This document shows, one piece after another, positions 43,987 to 55,680 of a stretch of DNA of 64,000 nt. The stretch lies in assembly GCA_024760905.1 (NCBI GenBank), contig CM045745.1:7813782-7877781 (forward strand), given 5' to 3'. Numbering within the stretch: position 1 is the first letter of the stretch; the number at the start of each line of letters is the position of its first letter. A program made the position numbers and the translations under genes. Source of the DNA: Plotosus lineatus. Taxonomy: Eukaryota; Chordata; Actinopteri; Siluriformes; Plotosidae. Below the pieces are notes generated by a model, which searched no databases, had not been told where the DNA came from, and worked only from the letters and a program-made list of their open reading frames with translations.

Positions 43987-45544
43987 CTAGTCCTTCTCAA
44001 AAAATTAGCATATTGTGATAAAGTTCATTATTTTCTGTAATGCCCTGATAAAAATTAAACTTTCATATAATTTAGATTCATTGCACACCAACTGAAATAT
44101 TTCAGGTCTTTTATTGTTTGAATATTGATGATTTTGGCAAACAGCTCATGAAAACCCAAAATTCCTATCTCAAAAAATTAGCATATTTTGTCCGACGAAT
44201 AAAAAAAAAAAGTGTTTTAATACAAAAAAAGTCAACCTTCAAATAATTATGTTGAGTTATGCACTCAATACTTGGTCGGGAATCCTTTTGCAGAAATGAC
44301 TGCTTCAATGCGGCGTGGCATGGAGGCAATCAGCCTGTGGCACTGCTGAGGTGTTACGGAGGCCCAGGATGCTTCGATAGCGGCCTTAAGCTCATCCACA
44401 GTGTTGGGTCTGGTGTCTCTCAACTTTCTCTTCACAATATCCCACAGATTCTCTATGGGCTTCAGGTCAGGAGAGTTGGCAGGCCAATTGAGCACAGTAA
44501 TACCATGGTCAGTAAACCATTTAGCAGTGGTTTTGGCACTGTGAGCAGGTGCCAGGTCGTGCTGAAAAATGAAATCTTCATCTCCATAAAGCTTTTCAGC
44601 AGATGGAAGCATGAAGTGCTCCAAAATCTCCTGATAGCGAGCTGCATTGACCCTGCCCTTGATAAAACACAGTGGACCAACACCAGCAACTGACATGGCA
44701 CCCCAGACCATCACTGACTGTGGGTACTTGACACTGGACTTCAGGCATTTTGGCATTTCCTTGTCCCCAGTCTTCCTCCAGACTCTGGCACGTTGATTTC
44801 CGAATGACAAGCAAAATTTGCTTTCATCCGAAAAAAGTACTTTGGACCACTGAGCAACAGTCCAGTGCTGCTTCTCTGTAGCCCAGGTCAGCCGCTTCTG
44901 CCGCTGTTTCTGGTTCAAAAGTGGCTTGACCTGGGGAATGCGGCACCTGTAGCCCAGTCCACTGCTTCCACAGGTCCCCCAAGGTCTGGAATCGGCCCTT
45001 CTTCACAATCTTCCTCAGGGTCCGGTCACCTCTTCTGGTTGTGCAGCGTTTTCTGCCACACTTTTTCCTCCCCACAGACGTCCCACTGAGGTGGCTTGAT
45101 AGAGCACTCTGGGAACAGCCTATTCGCTCAGAGATTTCTTTCTGTGTCTTACCCTCTTGCTTGAGGGTGTCAATGATGGCCTTCTGGACAGCAGTCAGGT
45201 CGGCAGTCTTACCCATGATTGCGGTTTTGAGTAATGAACCAGGCTGGGAGTTTTTAAAAGCCTCAGGAATCTTTTGCAGGTGTTTAGAGTTAATTGGTTG
45301 ATTCAGATGATTAGGTTAATAGCTCGTTTAGACTACCTGAACATGATATGCTAATTTTTTGAGATAGGAATTTTGGGTTTTCATGAGCTGTATGCCAAAA
45401 TCATCAGTATTAAAACAATAAAAGACCTGAAATATTTCAGTTGGTGTGCAATGAATCTAAAATATATGAAACTTTAATTTTTATCAGAACATTACAGAAA
45501 ATAATGAACTTTATCACAATATGCTAATTTTTTTAGAAGGATTA

Positions 45545-45545
<1 letters not shown>
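43987..45545 (-). mobile_element. Full-length Tc1 element, about 200-bp terminal repeats
   Basis: TA-flanked. Ends CTAGTCCTTCTCAAAAAATT and the complementary TTTTTTTAGAAGGATTAG; repeats of about 200 bp with a second internal CTCAAAAAATTAGCATA motif on each side (44170 and 45352). This IR-DR layout (two transposase sites per end) is typical of fish Tc1 elements. 1559 bp. The arms have few differences, so the copy is young. (AT)n arrays lie immediately outside both ends. Confidence 0.95.
44265..45216 (-). pseudogene. Tc1 transposase (DD34E), internal deletion
   Basis: Start MGKTADLTAVQKAIIDTLKQ, helix-turn-helix (EGKTQKEISERIGCSQSALS), GRKRCTTRRGDRTLRKIV. After GDLWKQWT the frame jumps and the catalytic part follows in another frame: QKRLTWATEKQHWTVAQW, LFSDESKF (first Asp), FIFQHDLAPAHSAKTT (second Asp), ANSPDLKPIENLWD (final Glu), ending SAKGFPTKY. 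About 18 residues normally between QWT and GYxCRIPQVK are gone and the frame shifts, so the protein is broken; all three catalytic residues survive. LNPIE is LKPIE. Confidence 0.92.

Positions 45546-45610
<65 letters not shown>
45546..45610. repeat. (AT)n(AC)n microsatellite
   Basis: Directly outside the right Tc1 end. Confidence 0.97.
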
Positions 45611-45613
<3 letters not shown>

Positions 45614-46022
45614 TATATAAAACCTGATATTTTATTGACCTTATTATATGGCTCTGATTATTATATCATGTGATGTGATAAACTCCATTTTAATGTTGAA
45701 TGTTTAAAGACTTGAGGGGGTAAAGAGTGCAGAGTTTACAGACAGCTCCATTAGGGATGACGCTGTGTGACTAAAAATCCAGATGTGGAATTAGTATGTA
45801 CAGGATGTGTGTACTAACTGTTTTTGCAAGGAGTTTCCTGAAAACGGAGGTGTGTCTGTGTGTGCGTGTGTGCATGCGTGTGTATTGGGACAGTAAAGTA
45901 CATCTGACTGTTTTGTGTAGCTGTGGGTTCTGTGCTTGAAAGAGAAGCTCAAAAGGGCAGAAGTGTGTGTGCATGTATGTGTGTGCATAGTAAAAGCCAG
46001 AGAGATCTGAAAAGCGAGAGCA

Positions 46023-46059
<37 letters not shown>

Positions 46060-46497
46060 GAGGAGGGGTTAAAGTGGAGGGCTTCATGTTTACACTTGCG
46101 TTAGCAGTGTGACTCACAAATACCACAGAGTCACGGTCTCAGCCAAGTTGTTCACAAGCCAATGCTGAACACAGCAATAGTAATGCATACTTGGTTCAAC
46201 TGCGGTATGAATAAACTCGGTGACCAGTCCTGTTTGAAACTTTTGGGGTTGGTTGTGCTGAAATCTTACGGGTGTGTGAGGCTCCGCAGTGTGCTTTGGG
46301 AAAAGAAAAGGGGGGAAAAAAAAAAAAAAAAAAAAAAAAAAACAGGATAGTACTTGAATCAGAATTTTTGAGCTTAAGGCCCTCATGACAATCTTGATCA
46401 ATCTAAAAAAAACAAAAAAAAAAAAAAAAAACAAAAGGGGACACAGATGAAGCTCATCAATCAATGTACTAAAATAGCCGCGCCTTTTTTTCTACTC
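45611..46497. other. Unassigned stretch with three poly-A runs
   Basis: A-runs at 46023-46056, 46316-46342 and 46406-46431. No gene recognised. Confidence 0.45.
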
Positions 46498-46516
46498 AGA
46501 CTCTACAGGCAGGAAC

Positions 46517-46869
46517 GGAGGCAGTGGTGGTCTAGTGGTATAGGGCACTGGATCGCTGATCCAAAGGTTGGGGGTTCGAGTCCCACTCTCCACAAGGTTG
46601 TCACTGTCCCCCCCAGTGCAGCTAACTGGGTTATCAAAGGCGGGCCATGTCTGTCACTGTCTATAGTGAGAGGCATGTAAAAGAACCATTGCTGACTTTC
46701 GTAAAGAGTAGCTGCAAAGTCGTCAGCGTGTTTCTGTCCCTTGCTAAAAAGGGTTGTGACAGGAAAGGCATCCGATGTAAAAACCTATGCCAAATCAAAC
46801 GTGCGAATCAGATGATTCGCCGTGGCGACTCCCGAGTAAAAAAGGGAAAAGGCCGAAAGGAAGACAGAC
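46517..46869 (+). mobile_element. SINE type A, full length, 19-bp TSD
   Basis: AGACTCTACAGGCAGGAAC flanks it at 46498-46516 and 46870-46888. Head GAGGCAGTGGTGGTCTAGTGG, B box GGTTCGAGTCCC, tail GATGATTCGCCGTGGCGACT, AAAGGCCGAAAGGAAGACAG. The cleanest full-length copy, useful as a family reference. Confidence 0.96.
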
Positions 46870-46888
46870 AGACTCTACAGGCAGGAAC

Positions 46889-47285
46889 AAGATAACTGCT
46901 TAAAAAAACAACAACAACAGCCCAACATCCAGTTACACACTAAGCAGCCAAGTCAATTGAGCTATTAGCGAAATGTTCCAAGCATACAAATAGTATATAT
47001 ACAGTATATATAGATATATTAAAAAAATCCATAAACGGGGCAGAGGCCATTTCTGAATCAGTGACACCTGGACTAGATGTTCTTGTATCAGTAGGCAGAG
47101 AGCACTGCAGGGTTTGTTTGGAGGGCCTGAAGTTTTAAATGAGTGTGCATGTTCTTGCAGGGTTTCTCACATAACTTCAAACCAAACTAAAATGGTCTGT
47201 TGTTCATTAGAAACGACAGATGTGATGATTTTTTTAGAGAATGTTACACTGCGGGACAGCGAAGAAGGCAATGAGTTTAAGTGTA
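46889..47285. other. Unassigned spacer
   Basis: Nothing recognised. Confidence 0.4.
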
Positions 47286-47829
47286 CAGCAGCCTCTGGTT
47301 TTCGCAATGGTTTGGTTCCAGCCCTTCCCGCGGATCCTGAAAATCTGTACGTTATTGTTGTGGTTTTAAAACCAATCTTTTTCATGCGCTAAAATCTGCT
47401 TCTTAAACACATTCTATATCCAGTCTTACTCATTAATACAGTAATAATGCAGTAAAATGTAATAATGATTAATTAAAAACTTTTTAATTGTGTACTGTAA
47501 TAATATTTATGAATAAATAAAGTGCTGAGGCTCCTTACCAAAGCTAGAGAAGATGCAGGGCGTTTGAGTGACATCACAGGGCTTCAATAATCATTAAAAA
47601 CACATGAAAAAATTTACTTCGCAATTCAAGCAGTCATGTTGATGACATGTGCACGAAGGAGAAAAAAGAGGTGTACACATCATCTGCAACCAATCAGCAA
47701 GAGGGAGAAACAAAAGCTCTCAGCCATTGGGTAAATTTGACTCACGTGCCAGTTAATTCCGAGGTTGTCGCCAATCCGCGAGTATGCGAGGGCACGAGCG
47801 CTAAACTGCAAATCCAAAAAGGGCCTAAT
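47286..47829. mobile_element. Tigger-like MITE family 3, near complete
   Basis: TA then CAGCAGCCTCTGGTTTTCGC, CCCTTCCCGCGGATCC, GAAGATGCAGGGCGTTTGAG, CCAATCCGCGAGTATGCG to AGGGCCTAAT. About 544 bp. The right half is also seen inverted at 63411. Confidence 0.8.
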
Positions 47830-47875
47830 ATACATCCTCAGTGCTCCGGATATTAATTTTGGCGTTGCCCATAAG

Positions 47876-48419
47876 CAGAGGTGGTTAAGGTGCTGGGCTC
47901 ATGATAAATCCCTGTTAGAACCCCACTACACCAATACCCCTAGGCAGGGTCTAAAGCAGGGGTCCCCAAACTATTTCCTGTGAGGGCCACATAACTTTTC
48001 CCTTCTCTGATGGGGGGCCGAGGGCAATTTGTAACAGAAAAAGTGTGACGATCGCAGTGCTGCCTAAACGTAAACATTTATTGTTTTCCAGTTAGCCACG
48101 TATAACCAAATATTAGTAACCCTTTCTGGGACCTTCACAGAAAAAAAAGTCAGGAAATAAATTAAAAATAAATTAAAAAAAAAAAACCCACGCTGCTTGC
48201 TATCAGTTGAGCAACCCGAAAGCTGCCTGAACAGACGACTGGTTCAGCCGAGCCTGGCGTACAAATGTCTTCTCCTGAGCTAACGGTCCACTTTTTAACT
48301 TTGAGAGTTTGTCTACTCGCATTTGGACTTGTAAGCGATCAGTCAAATTTTCTCTTCCATAACATTTTCACCATTATTCCATTCTGTTTGACGGGGGAGA
48401 GTCTAGGATTTTTGTTTCG

Positions 48420-48450
<31 letters not shown>

Positions 48451-48760
48451 GGGGGGTTCAGGTGGGGGCACAGACGGCAGAAGGGTGGAGTAGAATGTTA
48501 TGTTCTAGGTGTGTATTAGTCTTGATTGGCAGACTAAAAAAAGTAATCATAATGCGTCTCCAGTATTGTTCAGGGGGCCGGGCCAAATGTGGAGGTGGGC
48601 TATATCAGACCCACGAGCCGTATTTTGGGTACCATTGGTCGAAAGCATAATGTGTGTGTGCATCTAGGGGGAGGGCTGTTTGAACTCCTGGTCACTTAAC
48701 ACTACAGAAACCAGGAAAAGCCCTGGCTGTGATAAGCCACAAAAACCTGGCCCACCAGAC
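47876..48760 (+). mobile_element. SINE type C split by a hAT element
   Basis: Head half 47876-47956 (GGTGGTTAAGGTGCTGGGCTC, CCCCTAGGCAGGGTCTAAAG) and tail half 48646-48760 (AACTCCTGGTCACTTAAC, CTACAGAAACCAGG, GTGATAAGCCAC) match the intact copy at 23747. Degraded B box. Confidence 0.75.
47957..48637. mobile_element. hAT-like element with 8-bp TSD
   Basis: Left CAGGGGTCCCCAAACTATTT; the right end reversed is CAATGGTACCCAAAATACGG. GTCTAAAG (47949-47956) and GTCGAAAG (48638-48645) form the 8-bp duplication with one mismatch. 681 bp with a (GT)n run; no transposase. Confidence 0.9.
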
Positions 48761-48937
48761 AAATCCAAAGGTACAGTTCCCCATGAGGTCTTGTGCAGTG
48801 TGTTGAATTGTCACACTTGTGTTTCCTTGAAATATCAGTAAAAACAGGGAAATTCCTTATTTGCCAAAAAAAATACTTTGCCTTACGGATCTAAGTATAT
48901 TGTGAACTGGACTCTGCAATATCAGTTAATGAAAATA

Positions 48938-49625
48938 CAGACGCACCCCGACTTACGTTTTTAATTGGTTCCGGACGGCCGAACGTAAGTCGAAAGTGAA
49001 CGTAAGTTGTTACAGCGACGTATGACATGTGACATATGACGCTCATACTGTACTATACATCCATAAATACCATTACCGTATCTCATAAAACAGCCCTAAA
49101 TCAATTATTATAAACATAACATTGTAAAATAATATCACATATATCAAATAATATCAACATTAATTTCAAATAAATTAAATTCACTCATCAAATATCAAAC
49201 ACAGCATCAAATATAACCTTTAACATTCTCTATGATGCGATCTTTCCGCTTGTAAATGGTTCCGATGGTTGATGGATGATCACATGACATGAAGCTGAGC
49301 TGAATCACATGACATGAAGCTGAGCCAACTCACTTTACATGAAGCTTTAAACAGCCAATCAACACTTGGAATATGTGAGGTGCTCAATACCGAAAGTAGT
49401 GCACGTGCTGAAAGTAGTTTACCTGCTTGAAACAAATGCATGGTAGATTATGCCGATCCGAGCAGATAGTTAATTCATCTCTGTGTATGAGACTTGCACT
49501 TATGCTAGTAGACTTACACTTCTGACCAACCATATTTGCTTCCGGTTACGAAAGTCCGCAAAATAGTGTAAACACAAAGATCACAAAGACGACGTCTTAA
49601 CACAAGAGTAACACGCTATATAACT

Positions 49626-49681
<56 letters not shown>

Positions 49682-49861
49682 CTGAAGTGGGAAGAAGGAG
49701 GGGCACGTTCAGTCTGTGGTTTGTAAACAATGGATGCAGCATCATTACATCACTGTGTCTTTACATCAGCGTACTACGTAGGTACATCTAAACTCAAAAT
49801 TTGACTTAAAAAAAAAAACGTAAAAACGTAAAACGGATGAACGTAAGTCGGGGAGCGCCTG
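48938..49861. mobile_element. MITE family 2, complete reference copy
   Basis: TA on both sides; left CAGACGCACCCCGACTTACG, right CGTAAGTCGGGGAGCGCCTG. 924 bp. An internal (AT)n array at 49629-49677 expands at the place where other copies are truncated. No open frame. Ends and TA targets fit pogo/Tigger-type MITEs. Confidence 0.9.
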
Positions 49862-50115
49862 TATTTCTGTTTCTGCACTGCCTAAAAGTGGACCAGCGAA
49901 AATGTTTGCATTTATTTTCAGTAATGAAACTGCCGTAATATAACTTACTGTCTTTTTAATGGTTTTCGGAGCCTTATTTCTCCTCAAGAACAAAACACAC
50001 TGAGTAAACAAGAACATTTTCTTCACAGGGCAAATTCACTGACTGTATTTGGGCCGATATGGCTGTGCCACCTCTGACCTGAAGGGGCAGCATAATATAC
50101 AAAACTTTGCAAGCT
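49862..50115. other. Unassigned spacer
   Basis: Shares a phrase (CTGCCTAAAAGTGGACCAGCG / GCTGCCTAAAAGCGGATC) with 51542-51570 on the other side of the Harbinger-like element; nothing else recognised. Confidence 0.4.
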
Positions 50116-50118
50116 TTA

Positions 50119-51457
50119 AGCCCCGGTCACACAGCGTGTTACGGCTTAATCACATACAAAAAGTTCTGAAAATCTGGTGGACGTGGTTGTAAGTGATAAG
50201 TTTTGGTCAATTTTGGCTTGGCCGTGCTTTGTACGTGCTTTTTACGTGGTAAGGCCGTAGGCGGCTGTTCCACTGCTAAAACGCTGTGTAAGCACGGCAA
50301 ACCACGTCCAGCAACGTGTAAGGCAACTTAGGCAAAACACGTGTTCGAACGTGGGGAAAAAAACTGCAAGTTACCACGGCTAATCACGGTCTCATCACAT
50401 CTGTATCACTTCCGATCACGTCTTGAGAGCGGACGTAAAATGGGCACTCCACTGCCCTAGCACTGCCCTAACACTGCCATAGCACTGCAATAGCACTGCC
50501 TAATCGCAGGAGGCGTCCTCTTAAAGTTCTGAAAGGCTCTTGGATCTTCGTTACGCAGCTCATCTGGAATTCCGATCCCTCAAAGAATCAAATTAAAGTT
50601 TAGTTTGTCAGGCAGGGAATGCGCTTTGAATTCACATCTTGTGGGCGTGGCCCGCAGCACGCGTGACAGACAGAGAGAGAGAGAGAGAGAGAGTGAGAGA
50701 AGGGATAACGCTTTAGTTTAGTTTTTTTAAGTTGTTTTAATTCATGAGTCCCCTCCCAATCCCAGATGTTCCGTACCACCCCCCTCCTCCTTCTCCTTCT
50801 TCTTCTTCTTATATGCTGGGCCTGTATCAGTTGGTTCTGTTGGTGTTGGCGCATGAAGATGAGGACATCACGGCATTGAGGGTTCATGTTCACCCCTTGA
50901 CATCTAGCCTGCAAGTGCCGAGATCTCAGAAAATGACGGTATTTTATATGCCGTGAATCAGAAGTGATACAGAAGTGATTAGGCAGTGATCAGTCGTATT
51001 TAGAACATGATCAAGACGTTGTTGAACGGGTTTAGGTAGTGCTATGTACATGGAAAAATCCATGAGAGTCAGTCATAAGCCGCTATTTCTCGTGATACCA
51101 ACGTGTAACACCCGCCCAATGGCTGTGCTCTGGCCGTGACAGACCCCTAAACTTTTGCGTCTTATCACGTCTCCCCAAGTTTTTATCACTGCCAGAACAT
51201 GGATTATTACGCGAGCTTTACGTGTTTAGCACGTCTTTACCAAGTGCTTGTCCGCGGTCTAAAATTTGAGCAGTTCAAAACTTTTTGCATGTCCAGCACT
51301 GTTCAAATTTTTCCCCACATCCTGCCACATCTAAAAATCGACTGTAGCACGTCTTAAACTCGACATCAACACAAACAACACCGTCCGCTTCACGGGAAAA
51401 CATTTTTGGACGGGTTATGGTCGTGATTAAGCCGTAAAATGCTGTGTGACCGGGGCT
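50119..51457. mobile_element. PIF/Harbinger-like element, long imperfect TIRs
   Basis: Termini AGCCCCGGTCACACAGCGTG and CACGCTGTGTGACCGGGGCT-like, with TTA on both sides (50116-50118, 51458-51460), a three-base target duplication as made by PIF/Harbinger. The inverted similarity continues inward for at least 250 bp (GTTCGAACGTGGGGAAAAA on the left; TTTTTCCCCACATC on the right). 1339 bp. GA, CTT and GCACTGCCCTA repeats in the middle; no transposase. Confidence 0.72.
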
Positions 51458-51460
51458 TTA

Positions 51461-51846
51461 GGAATTGAAACAGAACAATGAAGGCGGGATCTGGGAGCAG
51501 AATTGAAGATCGAAGAAAACACATCCGAATATATTACTGTTTGCTGCCTAAAAGCGGATCTCTGAAAACGTTTATTTTCAGTAAAAAGCCACAGTGTGAC
51601 CCGGTGACTTAAATCGTATTTCTCCTTAAGAAGAGCCACTGAGTAAAAGTTCCTGCGAAATACATGTGCACACGGCGCTGATGGTGGCTGCGAACATGCA
51701 TGTTGGGTGTTGGGTTGCCTGTGTGGACAGCATTGGAGGAAAAAACAAACAAACAAACAAACAAACAAACAAACAAACAAACAAAAATGTCCAACCAAGC
51801 TCATAGCTTTATTTTGTTCCTTGCCGAAATATGAACATGTTCATTT
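51461..51846. other. Unassigned stretch with (CAAA)n
   Basis: (CAAA)n at 51744-51783. No gene recognised. Confidence 0.45.
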
Positions 51847-52063
51847 CTGTCTGTCTTCCTTTCGGTCTTTTCCCTTTTACTCGGAAGTCGTTTGATTTGG
51901 CAGAGGTTTTTACGTCGGATGTCCTTCCTGTCATAACCTTTTAGCAAGGGACAGAAACACGCTGACGACTTTGCAGCCTACTCTTTACGAAAGTCAGCAA
52001 TGGTTCTTTTACATGAACCTCTCACCATAGACAGTGAGAGACATGGCCCGCCTTTGATAACCC
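51847..52063 (-). mobile_element. SINE type A, head missing
   Basis: Minus copy from the TCTGTCTGTCTTCC tail to the body GCCTTTGATAACCCA; the tRNA-like head is gone and the GATTCGCTGTGGCG block of the tail is deleted. Confidence 0.9.
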
Positions 52064-52289
52064 ATATCAAGTAAATAAAAATAAAAGTGTAAACGCCATG
52101 ATCAATAGACATTGAAATTAACAACAATGAAAGATTCATACTTATGATACTGATATACTTGTATTAATATCTTTATGAGGACCTTCAACTGACATCATTA
52201 TTAATGCAAGCTAATTAATACAACCCCTGCACCTAAACCGAACCTGACCCCAGTCACGAAAAGAAAACTTTCCGCTTCTTTATTGATAA

Positions 52290-52322
<33 letters not shown>

Positions 52323-52627
52323 GTGGACCATTTACTCGTACAGGTATCAAAATCATGCCCCCTCCTCTCTTTCCTTCCTTCCCTCTGGCTTTCTCCCCCT
52401 CTCTCTCTTTCTGTCCCTCTCTCCCCTCCCTCCCTCCGCTGTCAACCCCTCCCACCCTCTCACTTTCTCTCTACCCCTCCCCTCCTTTCCCTCTCTCTCT
52501 CTCTCTCTCCTCCCTCTCTCTATCTCCCCCTCCCCACTATCCCCTCCCCACCCCCTCCCCACTCTCACTCACTTCCACCTCCATCTCTCTCCTTTCCCCT
52601 CCCACCTTTCCCTCTCTCTCCCTTTCT

Positions 52628-52678
<51 letters not shown>

Positions 52679-52680
52679 GC

Positions 52681-52711
<31 letters not shown>

Positions 52712-54902
52712 AAAGAAATCACTCACATTCAAACCAGAGCTGCTTGATTACAGTTTGCTTGATGATATGACCCGATACTATGGTGGTTTAGACAGTTTGA
52801 ATCGGCGCTGGTTAGAAAGTTTCCCTTTTGCACTGCTACAACCACAATCATGAATCCTAACCATGTCAACGTTTAAACCAGAAACAGTCAGCCAGCTTTG
52901 TAGGAAGACTTTTCAACCACAAATGTTCTGGTGTAGTACTTTTAATTCAACCCATCTCCACCTTTTATAATCTCAAACAATAATCTGCTGTATTCTCGCT
53001 TTATTACCAATTTCCATCCTTAATTCTTCCAGTTTTGTTCCTTTCCTCCAGTGAAGCGCCCAAAAGTCTGAGCACAGCTGAGGATCGGGTTCTGTGTTTA
53101 ATGTGGAGCCTCTGGTTGCTTTCGCTGATGAACTGTCTCTCAAATGCAAAATATAAAACTGAGGAAAGAAGGGGTTTTGTGCAGAATACTACAGCACATC
53201 GCTGGCCTAGTTTCTGTATTCAAAATGCAGATTTAAATTTATGCAAACATCTCACACCAAATTTAAATAAATTATTTGCGTACAGGCCTGGCTTCTCAGT
53301 AGGTATAGGTCAGATTCTTCAGGCTATGAGGCATCTTTTCACAACAGATACTGTTTTTAAGAGGCGAAGAGGACCCGTTACGAGGGTAAACCTTTTTAGT
53401 CAACTTGGATTGCATGAAAAGTCAATCAAAAAAATCTTTCATAATAAAACTATTGTAAAAAACGAAAGAATAATTTGGTGTTCCTGTTATGCAAAACAAA
53501 AGCAAAAGGAAAAAAAAAAAAAAGGAGAACGTCGTAAGGCATATTTGCATCAGAAGTCAAGTCAGGTTCTGCGAATCTTGATCCTCCGACCTAACCAAAT
53601 GCAAAATAAGTGGTTGTGGAAAGAGTAGTAAACACACTGACCTGAGTTAAAACCATTACAACTGCACCTCTGCAGCACTGCACACCACTTCCAACTCACC
53701 AATCCACGATCTGAGTGCCAACAGTTCGTGCGATATTTTTAAGTACGTTACATTCTATTCTTCTGCTATGTACCGGTTTACTGCTATATGTTAATGTTTA
53801 TTTTGTTTTATATGGGGCATTAAAAGTCACCTATAAATAAAAATGCATTTATTACAATACACAGGCATGTTCTACACCGTTTTGGGATTAAAAACATAAG
53901 GCCAGTCTTAAAAATATCTTTGTTGGCGGTAACACGGCTGGTTGGGCCAAAATTGTACATAAAGACCCCGCCTGAGACACAAAAATTAATATTGGTTGTG
54001 TTGAAAAAATGCGTGTGTCCCCGATCATATACCGTACTAAAAAGTGACCAAAGCGAAATCAGTATCAACCGGGCCTTGTGATTGGTCAATTTCACCAGTT
54101 CGGTGAAACAGCGATTCTCATTGGCCAGTACTATCTTAACAACAAAGGTGGAAAGGATGATGGAAGGGGGCAATGATGAAGCAAAAACAAACTGTTCTTG
54201 TCACTATTAAAGGTCCCAACGTTAAAATCAATAAATAAATTAATGCGTTTCAAACATTTTCAAACAAATACAAGTTAATTATAAACCGCCAGCAACAGCG
54301 CGGAGCGTGACGAAGGTATTTGTTAGTTGTTGACGACAATATTAAATGTTGATATGTTGAAGAAATCTTGATTCTCTGTTGATTACAATATTAAAAGAAT
54401 AAACTTTGATATTCAGTATGTTGATTTCAGATATATACGATATTTATTTCATTCTACTGTGTTTACAATACCATATACATAATATAGCATGATGTATGAA
54501 AAAAAAATTCCTCGCGAATACCTGGTGGCCTGCAGGCAAAACAAAACAAAAAAAAAAATTCCGCCCTCCCTGATGAATCTTTTTTTGATCGTTATTGCCA
54601 ACAACGACTTTTTTAAGCCTGGCCTTATTCCAAGAAAAAACTCAAATCAAAACAACCAGCGTTTATGGTCACATTTGATTGGAGCATGTGGCGTCACTAA
54701 AATGCGTTCATGCACAGCAGCTTACTCAGCTTTCCGTGTAGTATGTACGAGTCTGAATGAGAACTCGAAACAAACACTTTTGGGTACACAGTGTGAACTT
54801 CAACTTGAAGAGCAAAGCTCACCTGAGCTGCGTCTCTCGTGGTTCAAATACAGAAATATAAACTTTAAAAATCTTGTTTTAATTTGCTTTTTTTATGTTT
54901 TC
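52064..54902. other. Unassigned stretch; pyrimidine tract and (CA)n inside
   Basis: A strongly pyrimidine-rich tract runs 52355-52627, then (CA)n to 52676 and poly-A to 52707; (TAA)n at 52291-52318. The 197-codon frame at 53035-53628 has no recognised domain. Nothing else could be named. Confidence 0.45.
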
Positions 54903-54904
54903 CA

Positions 54905-55215
54905 CGGTGGTGACAGCCTGGTGATAAAGGTGCTGGATTATTGATCCTAAGGTTGGGGGTTCAAGTCCCCCTCTCAACAGGATGTCACTCTCTCCCCAGT
55001 GCGTGCAGCTAACTGGATTATCAAAGGCCGGCCATGTCTGAACCATTGCTGACTTTCGACAAGAAAAGCTGCATAGCCGTCAGCATGTTTCCGCCCTGCG
55101 ATGGCCTGGCGAGCTGTCCAGGGTGTACTCTGCCCTTACCCAGAGTCGGCTGGGATGGGCACCAGCCTCCCCGTGACCCTAATTAGGATTAATCGGTTAT
55201 AGAAAATGAACGAAC
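54905..55215 (+). mobile_element. SINE type B
   Basis: Head CGGTGGTGACAGCCTGGTG, B box GGTTCAAGTCCC, internal deletion after GGCCATGTCTG, tail GCGATGGCCTGGCGAGCTGT to GGTTATAGAAAATGAACGAAC. Confidence 0.9.
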
Positions 55216-55238
55216 TAATATACGTTTCCTATGGTGTA

Positions 55239-55334
55239 CAAGGATCCCATATTCATCGAATTAAAAAAGTAAGGAACTTAAGAAAGAAAAGGAGGAAAAG
55301 TGAAGAAAAAGTGCCACAAAAACAGGCCAATTAT

Positions 55335-55367
<33 letters not shown>

Positions 55368-55680
55368 AACCCAAAACCTCCCATCAAACCAAGTTACATT
55401 TTTGTGCGGTGCGCGTCTGAGTGCGTGTGCGTGCGTCTGTATGTCTGTGTGTTTATTTATATTTTATTTACATCTTATGTAATTATTTTTTTAAACGTTT
55501 AACTGTTATTATAAGCATTTATAGTATTGAATATGTATTTATTGATATTATATACATATATACATGTATGTATACGTCAGTCGGGGGGGTGGGTGGGGTG
55601 GTGGTGGTACTACTTTGCGGAATTCGGTGGTCGTGTGGGGCTCTCGGTCCCAATTAACCACGGAAAGTGAGAGATCCCTG
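55239..55680. mobile_element. Tigger-like MITE family 1, decayed left end
   Basis: TA then CAAGGATCCC, jumping to the interior (ATTAAAAAAGTAAGGAAC), with a 31-A run, TTATATTTTATTTACATC and the intact right end AAGTGAGAGATCCCTG. 442 bp. Confidence 0.82.

Noticed and set aside
53035..53628. 197-codon plus-strand frame
   Set aside because: No recognised motif, lysine-rich poly-A segment near its end, no splice context. Kept only as unassigned sequence.
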